Positions 1 through 5,589 of a DNA stretch of 5,589 nucleotides are shown piece by piece. The stretch covers positions 1 to 5,589 of the forward strand of contig JAUXDF010000230.1 in assembly GCA_030618505.1 (NCBI GenBank), in the 5' to 3' direction. Source of the stretch: Spongiibacteraceae bacterium (GTDB lineage Bacteria; Pseudomonadota; Gammaproteobacteria; Pseudomonadales; PIVM01). Both the position numbers and the translations under genes were made by a program. Position 1 is the first letter of the stretch; every line of letters begins with the position of its first letter. The notes beneath the pieces were generated by a model that did no database searches, was not told where the DNA came from, and saw only the letters and a program-made list of their open reading frames with translations.

Positions 1-9
1 TCTCCCCAA

Positions 10-33
10 CCCTCTCCCGCAAGCGGGAGAGGG
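10..33. repeat. Short palindromic (REP-like) repeat
   Basis: A perfect 11-bp inverted repeat has arms CCCTCTCCCGC (10-20) and GCGGGAGAGGG (23-33) around an AA loop. It lies about 57 bp beyond the stop codon of the hydrolase gene. In the minus-strand transcript it would form a very stable GC-rich hairpin, but no run of U follows it, so it is not a classical intrinsic terminator. Palindromes of this CTCTCCCGC/GCGGGAGAG kind recur in intergenic regions of many proteobacterial genomes. That this one is dispersed in its own genome is inference. It could act as a 3' end stabiliser for the hydrolase mRNA. The element may continue past the left edge of the window. Confidence 0.65.
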
Positions 34-90
34 GGCAAATGATGCCATAGGTCAAATGCTGTATACCATCACTAAATCAGCCATATAAAC

Positions 91-1329
91 CTACGGCTTT
101 TGCAGTTGCTCAAGAAAAACCTCAATTTCCCCCGTCATCTGCTGATACCAGGGGTTATGGCTTATCCTCTGAACCACACCCAACTTGAGATTATCACTGG
201 TATGCTCGCCCTGATAATCTGCCTCGAGATTTTTACAACGAAGATATTCCTGACTTCCCTTTTTGTGGTAGCGTTTACAGTCAGCATAGTAACCACCTTG
301 GCCGTATCGAGGATCATCTGGCGCAACGGCTACTCCAATATGAGCAAGGCCAAGAAGTTTCTTAGCAGGCTTATGCGTATCAACAAGGATAATGTTCCCA
401 TCAAATTCCAGGCTCTGTTGACTAAAAAGCAGCATCCTGTTTTTTTCTTGATCAAGTTCCATAAAAAACTCTACCGCCTCCGGTGTATCCACCGTTACAT
501 CATCCCAACTTGCCGCTATAAATACCGGGGTTTTCAAGCCCTTCTGTTTGACTCTTTTTTTCATCTTGCCGGTCAGCGCATTTATTTGTACCACCGCATT
601 CATGGAAAAAGATTCGTATTTATAAGGGTCATCATCCGGTAATATTTGTAGCCAGGCGGTACGCTTAAATAGCCAGCTGGAAATATTATGAGTCCAGGCA
701 AAATTTGCTGTTTCGCTGATATCCACCGCTGGAGCAAACAGAATAAGCCCTGCAACATTCTCATTTCCGGCCGCCACATACAGCGACAAGGTTCCCCCGG
801 TTGAAAAACCACCGACATAGACATTCTCGGCATACTTGCTCGCCTGCTCTAGCCCAAACTCCTTGGCCTTAACCCACTCCTGCCAGTTAACGTTTAGCAG
901 ATCACCCGGGCGGGTCCCATGCCCCGGCAATAAAATACCCAAGACAACAAAACATTGGCTCTGAAAGTAACGCGCAAGGGAGTGCATCATATAGGGTGAA
1001 TCAGTTAAACCGTGGGATAACAAAATACCCTGTTGGTATTTACCACTGACAGAGCGAGCACAAGTGGCAGGCGGCTCGAATAAAAAGGGGGCATTCCCCT
1101 CAATGATTTGATTACGCTTGGCACTGGCCAAATCGGTGCGACTTCGGGCGATGCGCCTTTTTTCATGTTCAATATAGTCTTCGAAACTATCACCCTGATA
1201 GTCAAATAACTCATTTCCATCGATAGCTCGATGACGCTCGGAGAGCTCTACTTTATCGGGTAATTCGACCATTTCCGCGTGAAGCGAAAAAGAGAAGCCA
1301 GACAATATAAGCAACAATAGTATTTGCAT
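91..1329 (-). CDS. Exported alpha/beta-hydrolase (serine esterase/lipase-like)
   Basis: This 412-residue protein probably hydrolyses an ester or similar bond outside the cytoplasm; the substrate is unknown. Residues 1-18 look like a Sec signal peptide: a leucine-rich core followed by a likely cleavage site after Leu-His-Ala. The hydrolase core starts near residue 100 with the oxyanion-region motif HGLTDSP (106-112), then PGHGTRPGD (135-143) and the nucleophile elbow GFSTGG with Ser176. The likely acid is Asp277 in SWDDVTVD and the likely base is His330 in LAHIGVAV. His391, 21 residues from the C-terminus, is an alternative base. About 80 residues follow His330, including Cys351 and Cys365, which could form a disulfide; Cys90 and Cys126 are the other cysteines. 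The ATG has GGGGAA upstream at 5-nt spacing. The gene follows phoU on the same strand after 188 bp and is probably a separate unit. The fold is certain; substrate class is not. Confidence 0.9.
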   Translation of the reverse strand: MQILLLLILSGFSFSLHAEMVELPDKVELSERHRAIDGNELFDYQGDSFEDYIEHEKRRIARSRTDLASAKRNQIIEGNAPFLFEPPATCARSVSGKYQQGILLSHGLTDSPYMMHSLARYFQSQCFVVLGILLPGHGTRPGDLLNVNWQEWVKAKEFGLEQASKYAENVYVGGFSTGGTLSLYVAAGNENVAGLILFAPAVDISETANFAWTHNISSWLFKRTAWLQILPDDDPYKYESFSMNAVVQINALTGKMKKRVKQKGLKTPVFIAASWDDVTVDTPEAVEFFMELDQEKNRMLLFSQQSLEFDGNIILVDTHKPAKKLLGLAHIGVAVAPDDPRYGQGGYYADCKRYHKKGSQEYLRCKNLEADYQGEHTSDNLKLGVVQRISHNPWYQQMTGEIEVFLEQLQKP

Positions 1330-1517
1330 TTTTTGTTCCCCGAACTCAATTTAAATACGCGATATTATTTAAGCGCCTTAAAAAGGTACCTATAAAACTG
1401 TAACAGTACAATATAAATCTGTCCCAGTTGATAGTCATCCCTGCATTTTACGCTCGTTCTCACTATCTTCCGAGGGAGTCAATATAGGTAATGGAAGCAA
1501 AAAAATAGCGCTTTAAA
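1330..1517 (-). other. Spacer between phoU and the hydrolase gene
   Basis: This 188-bp AT-rich spacer contains no open reading frame of note. Its phoU-proximal end carries a weak candidate terminator. The best promoter-like pair I can find reading toward the hydrolase is TTTATA, a 17-bp gap, then TATAGG, on the minus strand around 1390-1418. It matches only four of six bases in each box, so I do not call it. The hydrolase ribosome binding site GGGGAA is at 1336-1341. Confidence 0.4.
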
Positions 1518-1532
1518 TCAATCCGATTTAAA
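1499..1532 (-). terminator. Weak candidate terminator after phoU
   Basis: On the minus strand an 8-bp perfect inverted repeat, TTTAAATC / GATTTAAA (1532-1525 and 1519-1512) with a 5-nt loop, is followed after a 6-nt gap by seven T residues (1505-1499). The stem has one G-C pair and the gap before the T run is long, so termination would be inefficient. The hairpin includes the phoU stop codon. The position at the end of the pst-phoU operon is right for a terminator, and no better candidate is present in the spacer. Confidence 0.3.
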
Positions 1533-2240
1533 ACGTTCTACCATCTCAGTTAAACCGGTATGGCGTACATCTTTGCCCTTTACCAGATAAATTACATACT
1601 GGGCAATATTGCGCGAATGATCACCAATGCGCTCCAGCGAGCGCAACGACCACATAACATTTAATACTCGGGAAATACTGCGTGGGTCTTCCATCATAAA
1701 AGTAACCAGCGCACGCATCGCTGTTGCATATTCGGCATCAACACGCTTATCGGCCTTTACCACCGTTAAGGCCTGATCAACATCCAGACGCGCAAAGGCA
1801 TCCAGTGAGTCGTGCACCATTTTTGAAACCTGCTCGCCAATGTGGCGAATCTCGACATAACCTTTTGGAGCAGCACCATCTTCAGCTAAGGCAATGGCCT
1901 GATGGGCGACCTTTGTCGCTTCATCACCAATACGTTCCAAATCAGTAATCGCTTTGGTGACGGAAATAACAAGACGTAAATCACTGGCGGCTGGCTGACG
2001 GCGGGCCAAGATTCTTGCACACTCTTCATCGATGGAAATTTCCATCGAATTGATCGTATGATCACTTTCCAGCACTTCATCGGCCTTGCCACTATCAGCG
2101 TCAATAATCGCTTGCACGGCATTCTCGACTTGCTGTTCCACCAAGCCTCCCATCTCCATCAGATGAGTTTTTATTTCATTCAGCTCGTTATTAAACTGCT
2201 GGGAAATATGATCAGTATGGCCATCGAGTTCGGTAGGCAT
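1518..2240 (-). CDS. phoU: Phosphate-specific transport system regulator PhoU
   Basis: PhoU is a cytoplasmic, all-helical protein which, in studied bacteria, works with PstB and the sensor kinase PhoR to keep the Pho regulon off when phosphate is plentiful. The 240-residue length is normal for the family. The two repeated three-helix bundles are visible: each has a metal-binding style LERIGD motif, at residues 101-106 and 202-207. The first is preceded by RQPAASDLR (81-89), the family's conserved segment. The N-terminal HISQQFNNEL segment resembles that of gammaproteobacterial PhoU proteins. The ATG is supported by AAGGAG (2255-2250) nine bases upstream. The gene starts 21 bp after the pstB stop and is surely co-transcribed with it. 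No motif is missing and there is no sign of truncation. Confidence 0.97.
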   Translation of the reverse strand: MPTELDGHTDHISQQFNNELNEIKTHLMEMGGLVEQQVENAVQAIIDADSGKADEVLESDHTINSMEISIDEECARILARRQPAASDLRLVISVTKAITDLERIGDEATKVAHQAIALAEDGAAPKGYVEIRHIGEQVSKMVHDSLDAFARLDVDQALTVVKADKRVDAEYATAMRALVTFMMEDPRSISRVLNVMWSLRSLERIGDHSRNIAQYVIYLVKGKDVRHTGLTEMVERFKSD

Positions 2241-2261
2241 TGTTAGTTTCTCCTTTCTTCG

Positions 2262-3110
2262 CTAGCCGTAGCGGCCGGTGATGTAATCTTCAGTCTGTTT
2301 TTTATCGGGGTTGGTAAACAGGGTATTGGTATCGCCGTATTCGATCAACTCCCCCATATACATAAAGGCGGTGTAATCAGACACCCGAGCGGCCTGCTGC
2401 ATATTATGGGTAACAATGATGATGGTGTATTTTGATTTTAGCTCGTAAATCAATTCTTCAATTTTTAATGTTGATATCGGATCCAGTGCCGAAGCAGGCT
2501 CATCCAGCAACAGCACCTCGGGCTCTACCGCTATGGTGCGGGCGATAACCAAACGCTGCTGCTGACCACCGGACATACCCAAGGCACTTTCGTGCAGGCG
2601 ATCTTTAACCTCATCCCACAGCGCAGCGCCTTTAAGCGAACGCTCGACGACTTCATCCAGTACACGCTTGTTTTTAATACCCTGAATACGCAAACCGAAG
2701 GCGACATTTTCATAAATAGATTTTGGAAAGGGGTTGGGCTTTTGAAACACCATGCCAATACGACGGCGAAGCTCGGCAACATCAATCGATTTTTCGTAGA
2801 TATTCCTACCCTCAAGGGAAATTTTCCCCTCGATTCGACAGCCATCCACCAGATCGTTCATACGGTTAAAACAGCGCAGCAAAGTGGACTTACCACAACC
2901 ACTAGGCCCAATAAATGCGGTCACCCGTTTTTGCGGGATATCCAAATTAATGCCATTGAGTGCTTGCTTAGTCTGATCATAATAGAGATTCAGGTCTTCA
3001 ACGGCGACACTGACTCGATCATTTGATAGATCAACCGGGGCTTTGTCGCCGCTGATCGCACTAATATCAATCGCATGTGTTTTTGTTTCTGGCTTGGCCA
3101 TAATAATCAT
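2262..3110 (-). CDS. pstB: Phosphate ABC transporter ATP-binding protein PstB
   Basis: PstB is the ATPase subunit that powers phosphate import through the PstC-PstA channel at the inner membrane. The 282-residue product shows every ABC ATPase element in order: Walker A GPSGCGKST (68-76), Q-loop VFQKPNPFP with Gln123, signature MSGGQQQR (179-186, with Met in place of the usual Leu, as is common in PstB), Walker B LLLDEP with Asp203 and Glu204, D-loop SALDP, and the switch histidine His235 in VTHNM. The C-terminal TEDYITGRYG is characteristic of PstB. An N-terminal extension of about 30 residues precedes the first ABC strand. The start is uncertain: the first ATG is only 2 nt from an AGAGAG sequence, while Met4, which gives MAKPE, is 11 nt away. 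The gene follows pstA after 209 bp that hold a palindromic element, and precedes phoU. Confidence 0.97.
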   Translation of the reverse strand: MIIMAKPETKTHAIDISAISGDKAPVDLSNDRVSVAVEDLNLYYDQTKQALNGINLDIPQKRVTAFIGPSGCGKSTLLRCFNRMNDLVDGCRIEGKISLEGRNIYEKSIDVAELRRRIGMVFQKPNPFPKSIYENVAFGLRIQGIKNKRVLDEVVERSLKGAALWDEVKDRLHESALGMSGGQQQRLVIARTIAVEPEVLLLDEPASALDPISTLKIEELIYELKSKYTIIIVTHNMQQAARVSDYTAFMYMGELIEYGDTNTLFTNPDKKQTEDYITGRYG

Positions 3111-3112
3111 AA

Positions 3113-3118
3113 CTCTCT
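3113..3118 (-). promoter_or_regulatory. Ribosome binding site of pstB (ambiguous start)
   Basis: AGAGAG on the minus strand is the only purine-rich stretch just before pstB. It is 2 nt from the first ATG (3110-3108), which is too close, and 11 nt from the in-frame ATG at 3101-3099, which is slightly too far. The second start would give a 279-residue protein. The sequence does not decide between them. Confidence 0.45.
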
Positions 3119-3127
3119 GATAATAAC

Positions 3128-3281
3128 TTGTAACTATTCAGCATAATAAGATAAACACTCTGAACCCACCATTTTTGTCATCCCCGAAGTGTTTTGTCGG
3201 GGATCCAGAGTCTGGCAAACTGGATTCCGGCCAAAAGACTGCCGGAATGACGAACTTTGTGTATTTACTGAATAGTTACAA
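3128..3281. repeat. 154-bp composite palindromic element (MITE/REP-like)
   Basis: The element is bounded by perfect 14-bp inverted repeats, TTGTAACTATTCAG (3128-3141) and CTGAATAGTTACAA (3268-3281). It fills most of the 209-bp gap between pstA and pstB. Nested inside is a second, separate palindromic module at 3177-3251. It encodes no protein. Terminal inverted repeats around a short non-coding core suggest a miniature transposable element or a mobile repeat, but I see no clean flanking target duplication. In the pst transcript it would fold into a large branched structure just upstream of the pstB start. Any effect on pstB expression is inference. Confidence 0.7.
3177..3251. repeat. Paired-hairpin REP-like module, GTCAT...ATGAC
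   Basis: The module starts with GTCAT (3177-3181) and ends with ATGAC (3247-3251). It holds two hairpins of identical geometry, each with an 8-bp perfect stem and a 9-nt loop: ATCCCCGA/TCGGGGAT (3180-3187 and 3197-3204) and ATTCCGGC/GCCGGAAT (3224-3231 and 3241-3248). Between them TCCAG (3204-3208) pairs with CTGGA (3220-3224), and a smaller CCAGA-G-TCTGG palindrome is also present. The GTCATCCCCG...GGGGATCCAG...CTGGATTCCGG...CCGGAATGAC pattern is a widespread type of intergenic repeat in proteobacteria. No T run follows either hairpin on either strand, so neither is a classical terminator. Confidence 0.75.
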
Positions 3282-3319
3282 TAATTTTAAAGTCGTCTTA
3301 AGGTTTTTAAATCAAAACA

Positions 3320-5041
3320 CTATGATTCCAGCGCCTTGTATTTCTCTCTCAAACGGTTTCTCACCGACACCGCTGCAAAATTCAGCATGGCTATAACCAC
3401 CACCAGCAAAAATGCCGTGGCATAAACCAGCGGACGTGCCGCCTCGACATTGGGGCTCTGAAAACCAACATCATAAATATGAAAACCCAGATGCATAAAT
3501 TTCTGATCAAGATGCACAAAGGGGTAGTTACCATCAAGGGGCAGTGAGGGCGCAAGTTTAACTACGCCTACCAGCATCAGTGGCGCCACCTCCCCCGCCG
3601 CTCTCGCAACTGCCAGAATCAAACCTGTCATCATTGCAGGGCTCGCCATCGGCAATACGATACGCCAGAGGGTCTCTGCTTTGGTTGCACCCAGTGCCAA
3701 ACTGCCTTCACGCACCGCGCGAGGTATTCTTGCCAGCCCCTCTTCAGTGGCGACAATAACCACCGGCAATGTTAACAAGGCAAGCGTCAAAGAGGCCCAC
3801 AACAAACCCGGCGTACCAAATGTGGGCGAAGGCAGTGCCTCTTGAAAGAACAACTGGTCCAGTGATCCACCGACATAATAGATAAAAAAGCCCAAACCAA
3901 ACACACCATAAACAATGGAGGGAACACCGGCCAGATTATTAACGGCCACCCGCACCATCTGGGTAACAAAACCTTGTTTGGCATATTCACGCAGATAAAC
4001 AGCCGCTACCACACCAAAAGGTGTCACCATAATGGCCATCAAAATAACCATCATGACGGTGCCGAATATGGCGGGAAATATGCCGCCCTCAGTGTTCGCT
4101 TCGCGGGGGTCATCAGTCAAAAATTCATTTAACTTGCTAAAGTATATTGCAACCTTTCCAGACAGACTCAGGGAATTAGGTTGATAGGCTCTGACAATTT
4201 TGGCTATCGGTAATTCGATCGAAGAGCCGTCCATTGTCACTGCAGTAATACTGTCACGAGAAACCTTAATGTAGAGTTGGCTCAGCTGTTTTTGAAGTAC
4301 TTGATATTCCTGATCAAGCTGCGCTCTGCCCTCTTCAATTTTTGCCCGTGCTGATTTTACCGCCGAATCCGACATTCCCTCATCTAGCTCAATACCACGC
4401 TCGTTAAGACGCAACCTTTCGAGCTTGGCATTAATTGCACCGATCTCGTGCTTTTCGAGCTGTTCAATTTGATCATGCAATTGGGAGACTCGCTCGATAC
4501 GGGTTTGCAGCTCCTGCCAGGCGGCATCGCTCGCCAACTCTTCACCGGAAGCGGTGGCAACCACTTGATCGGCTTGTTTTACTTGATGAAGAAAACCGTA
4601 GAAGCTGCCCCACTCTCTTCTTTCCAGCGCCATAGCCGCCTGCGGGTATTCGACGGTATTGGTCTGCACCTGCAAGTACCATGCGAAATCAGTTCCGGTC
4701 ACATCCCGATTACCCAGCTTTAACAGATAACGTGACAGGAATTCCTCATCGGTTTCAAGTTTGAGACCGGAAGCTCGCAGCTGCTCAATCGGTACTGACT
4801 CTTTTTCGACAACCTGGCCGATTATTCGGGATACTTCCCCGCTGCGGGGATCTTGATAAGTCGCCGACATAATTTCACCGGGCCAGAAATGTCCCAGGCC
4901 CTTAACGGCCAGGATCATAATCAAACCAACGACTGCGATAACACTAATCGATATCGCTGCACCATTAATCCAGATCCAGGGCTCACCACTTTTGAGCCAC
5001 TGGGAAAAACTGATGCTTGTACTTCTTTCCAGCTTATCCAA
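3320..5041 (-). CDS. pstA: Phosphate ABC transporter permease PstA, extended form
   Basis: PstA pairs with PstC to form the phosphate channel in the inner membrane. At 573 residues it is nearly twice the length of the E. coli protein (about 296). An N-terminal membrane helix (about 24-49) is followed by a long hydrophilic region (about 52-320), presumably periplasmic. Within it, about 170-258 is rich in Glu, Gln, Leu and Arg with heptad-like spacing and probably forms a coiled coil. The permease domain occupies 323-560 with several membrane helices. Its EAA loop is EGSLALGATKAETLWRIVLP (445-464), the site that contacts PstB, followed by AGEVAPLML. The C-terminus is basic. The start is TTG: a stop codon lies two codons upstream, and AGGA is 7 nt before the TTG. 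The enlarged form is typical of some gammaproteobacteria. The gene lies 77 bp after pstC, across a strong hairpin. Confidence 0.96.
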   Translation of the reverse strand: MDKLERSTSISFSQWLKSGEPWIWINGAAISISVIAVVGLIMILAVKGLGHFWPGEIMSATYQDPRSGEVSRIIGQVVEKESVPIEQLRASGLKLETDEEFLSRYLLKLGNRDVTGTDFAWYLQVQTNTVEYPQAAMALERREWGSFYGFLHQVKQADQVVATASGEELASDAAWQELQTRIERVSQLHDQIEQLEKHEIGAINAKLERLRLNERGIELDEGMSDSAVKSARAKIEEGRAQLDQEYQVLQKQLSQLYIKVSRDSITAVTMDGSSIELPIAKIVRAYQPNSLSLSGKVAIYFSKLNEFLTDDPREANTEGGIFPAIFGTVMMVILMAIMVTPFGVVAAVYLREYAKQGFVTQMVRVAVNNLAGVPSIVYGVFGLGFFIYYVGGSLDQLFFQEALPSPTFGTPGLLWASLTLALLTLPVVIVATEEGLARIPRAVREGSLALGATKAETLWRIVLPMASPAMMTGLILAVARAAGEVAPLMLVGVVKLAPSLPLDGNYPFVHLDQKFMHLGFHIYDVGFQSPNVEAARPLVYATAFLLVVVIAMLNFAAVSVRNRLREKYKALES

Positions 5042-5048
5042 GGTTTAA

Positions 5049-5052
5049 TCCT
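5049..5052 (-). promoter_or_regulatory. Ribosome binding site fixing the TTG start of pstA
   Basis: AGGA on the minus strand (5052-5049) is followed by a 7-nt spacer and then TTG (5041-5039). The frame is closed by TAA at 5047-5045, so no upstream in-frame ATG or GTG is possible, and the protein from TTG has the N-terminus expected before the first membrane helix. The site begins 7 nt after the base of the palindromic hairpin in the same spacer. Confidence 0.65.
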
Positions 5053-5059
5053 GTCATCG

Positions 5060-5113
5060 TGTAGGGTGCGGCTCCCGCACCATTTAATTCCGGTGCGGAA
5101 GCCGCACCCTACA
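5060..5113. repeat. Long-stem palindromic repeat between pstC and pstA
   Basis: Arms of 22 nt (5060-5081 and 5092-5113) surround a 10-nt AT-rich loop. The arm core is GTAGGGTGCGGC plus CCGCACC. There is one non-Watson-Crick position: in the minus-strand (pst) mRNA it is a U-G wobble, so the RNA stem is fully paired; on the plus strand it is a C-A mismatch. The hairpin starts 5 nt after the pstC stop and ends 7 nt before the pstA ribosome binding site. No T run follows it, so it is not a standard terminator. GTAGGGTGCGGC...GCCGCACCCTAC palindromes are a known style of dispersed intergenic repeat. In an operon it may protect the upstream mRNA from 3' exonucleases or reduce downstream translation (inference). 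Confidence 0.85.
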
Positions 5114-5118
5114 ATTAT

Positions 5119-5589
5119 TTACAACGAACCGTACTTTTTACGTAATCTATGGCGAATAATTTCGGCGCCAGTATTCACCACAAAGGTAAAACTAAACAAT
5201 ACAAAAGCTGCCAAAAACAACACTCGGTAATGTGAACTACCAACTTCTGCCTCTGGCACTTCAACAGCGATATTAGCCGCCAAGGTGCGCATACCTTCAA
5301 AGATATTCATATCGATAATCGGCGTATTTCCTGTTGCCATTAACACGATCATAGTTTCGCCCACCGCACGTCCAAGACCAATCATCAGCGCTGAGAAAAT
5401 ACCGGGGCTGGCTGTTGGCAATACAACGCCAACCAGTGTTTGCCAGCGCGTTGCGCCCAGCGCCAAAGAGCCATGACTAAGATGTGCAGGCACGGAAAAT
5501 ATAGCATCTTCGGTAATCGAGAAAATCGTTGGAATTACTGCAAAGCCCATCGCGACACCCACCACCAGCGCGTTACGCTGATCAAAGGA
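5119..5589 (-). CDS. pstC: Phosphate ABC transporter permease PstC, C-terminal part
   Basis: This is the C-terminal 156 residues of PstC, the second channel subunit of the phosphate importer; the frame stays open to the right edge, so the start lies outside the window. The visible part begins SFDQRNALVVG and continues into a membrane helix with AMGFAVIPTIFSI. It then has the EAA loop HGSLALGATRWQTLVGVVLP, the cytoplasmic contact for PstB, followed by GLGRAVGETMIVLMATGNTP, which is typical of PstC. A final membrane helix, FLAAFVLFSFTFVVNTGAE, ends in a basic tail, RHRLRKKYGSL. The EAA loop closely resembles that of PstA, as expected for paired permeases. Whether this PstC also carries a long N-terminal insertion cannot be seen. 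A GTG at 5565-5563 is internal and not the true start, because homologous sequence continues upstream of it. Confidence 0.95.
   Translation of the reverse strand, partial: SFDQRNALVVGVAMGFAVIPTIFSITEDAIFSVPAHLSHGSLALGATRWQTLVGVVLPTASPGIFSALMIGLGRAVGETMIVLMATGNTPIIDMNIFEGMRTLAANIAVEVPEAEVGSSHYRVLFLAAFVLFSFTFVVNTGAEIIRHRLRKKYGSL

Noticed and set aside
100..642. A 180-codon plus-strand open frame
   Set aside because: It lies entirely antisense to the hydrolase gene, which has signal peptide and catalytic motifs. The plus-strand product has no recognisable domain and odd composition.
1398..1425. CTGTAAC and CTGTCCC on the plus strand, resembling Pho-box half sites in front of the hydrolase gene
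   Set aside because: The copies are 21 bp apart rather than 11, point away from the hydrolase gene, and match the CTGTCAT half site poorly. The minus-strand CTGTTAC has no second half site at the right distance.
3119..3290. Target-site duplication around the 154-bp element
   Set aside because: Both flanks contain ATAAT-like sequence, but not directly next to the inverted repeats at matching positions. In such AT-rich flanks this is likely chance.
3175..3396. A 73-codon plus-strand open frame across the pstA-pstB spacer
   Set aside because: Its first part is simply a translation of the palindromic repeat and its end is antisense to the pstA 3' end; there is no ribosome binding site.
4435..4723. 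Two plus-strand open frames antisense to the PstA insertion region
   Set aside because: They overlap each other and the well-supported pstA frame, and show no domain or ribosome binding site.
5034..5057. A seven-codon minus-strand ATG frame overlapping the pstA start, as a possible leader peptide
   Set aside because: It has no ribosome binding site of its own; the AGGA lies inside it. So short a frame is expected by chance.
1..5589. CRISPR array, tRNA or rRNA genes, or a defence system
   Set aside because: There are no regularly spaced direct repeats, no tRNA- or rRNA-like sequence that I recognise, and every coding region is explained by the pst-phoU genes and one hydrolase.

Overview
The window carries the 3' part of a high-affinity phosphate uptake (pst) operon from what is most likely a gammaproteobacterium, followed by a gene for an exported serine hydrolase. 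All supported genes are on the minus strand, so transcription runs from right to left. The gammaproteobacterial assignment rests on the style of the PhoU and PstB proteins and on the enlarged PstA with a long periplasmic insertion, a form I associate with pseudomonads and marine gammaproteobacteria. I cannot name a genus.

Layout in transcription order: the C-terminal 156 codons of pstC (cut by the right edge of the window), a 77-bp spacer almost filled by a 22-bp-stem hairpin, pstA with a TTG start, a 209-bp spacer holding a 154-bp composite palindromic element, pstB, a 21-bp spacer, phoU, a 188-bp spacer with a weak candidate terminator, and an alpha/beta hydrolase gene with a signal peptide. 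A further short palindromic repeat lies at the left edge, after the hydrolase gene.

PstC and PstA form the membrane channel and PstB the ATPase of the phosphate ABC transporter. PhoU is the partner protein that, in studied relatives, links transporter state to the PhoR/PhoB two-component system. The phosphate-binding protein PstS and the Pho-box promoter expected upstream of pstC are not in the window. The hydrolase is not a recognised member of the phosphate system, and I found no convincing Pho box in front of it.

I do not see a new biological system here. The most notable feature is that the two larger spacers inside the operon are both occupied by strong, unrelated palindromic repeats. 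These would fold in the polycistronic mRNA and could alter the relative output of pstC, pstA and pstB.
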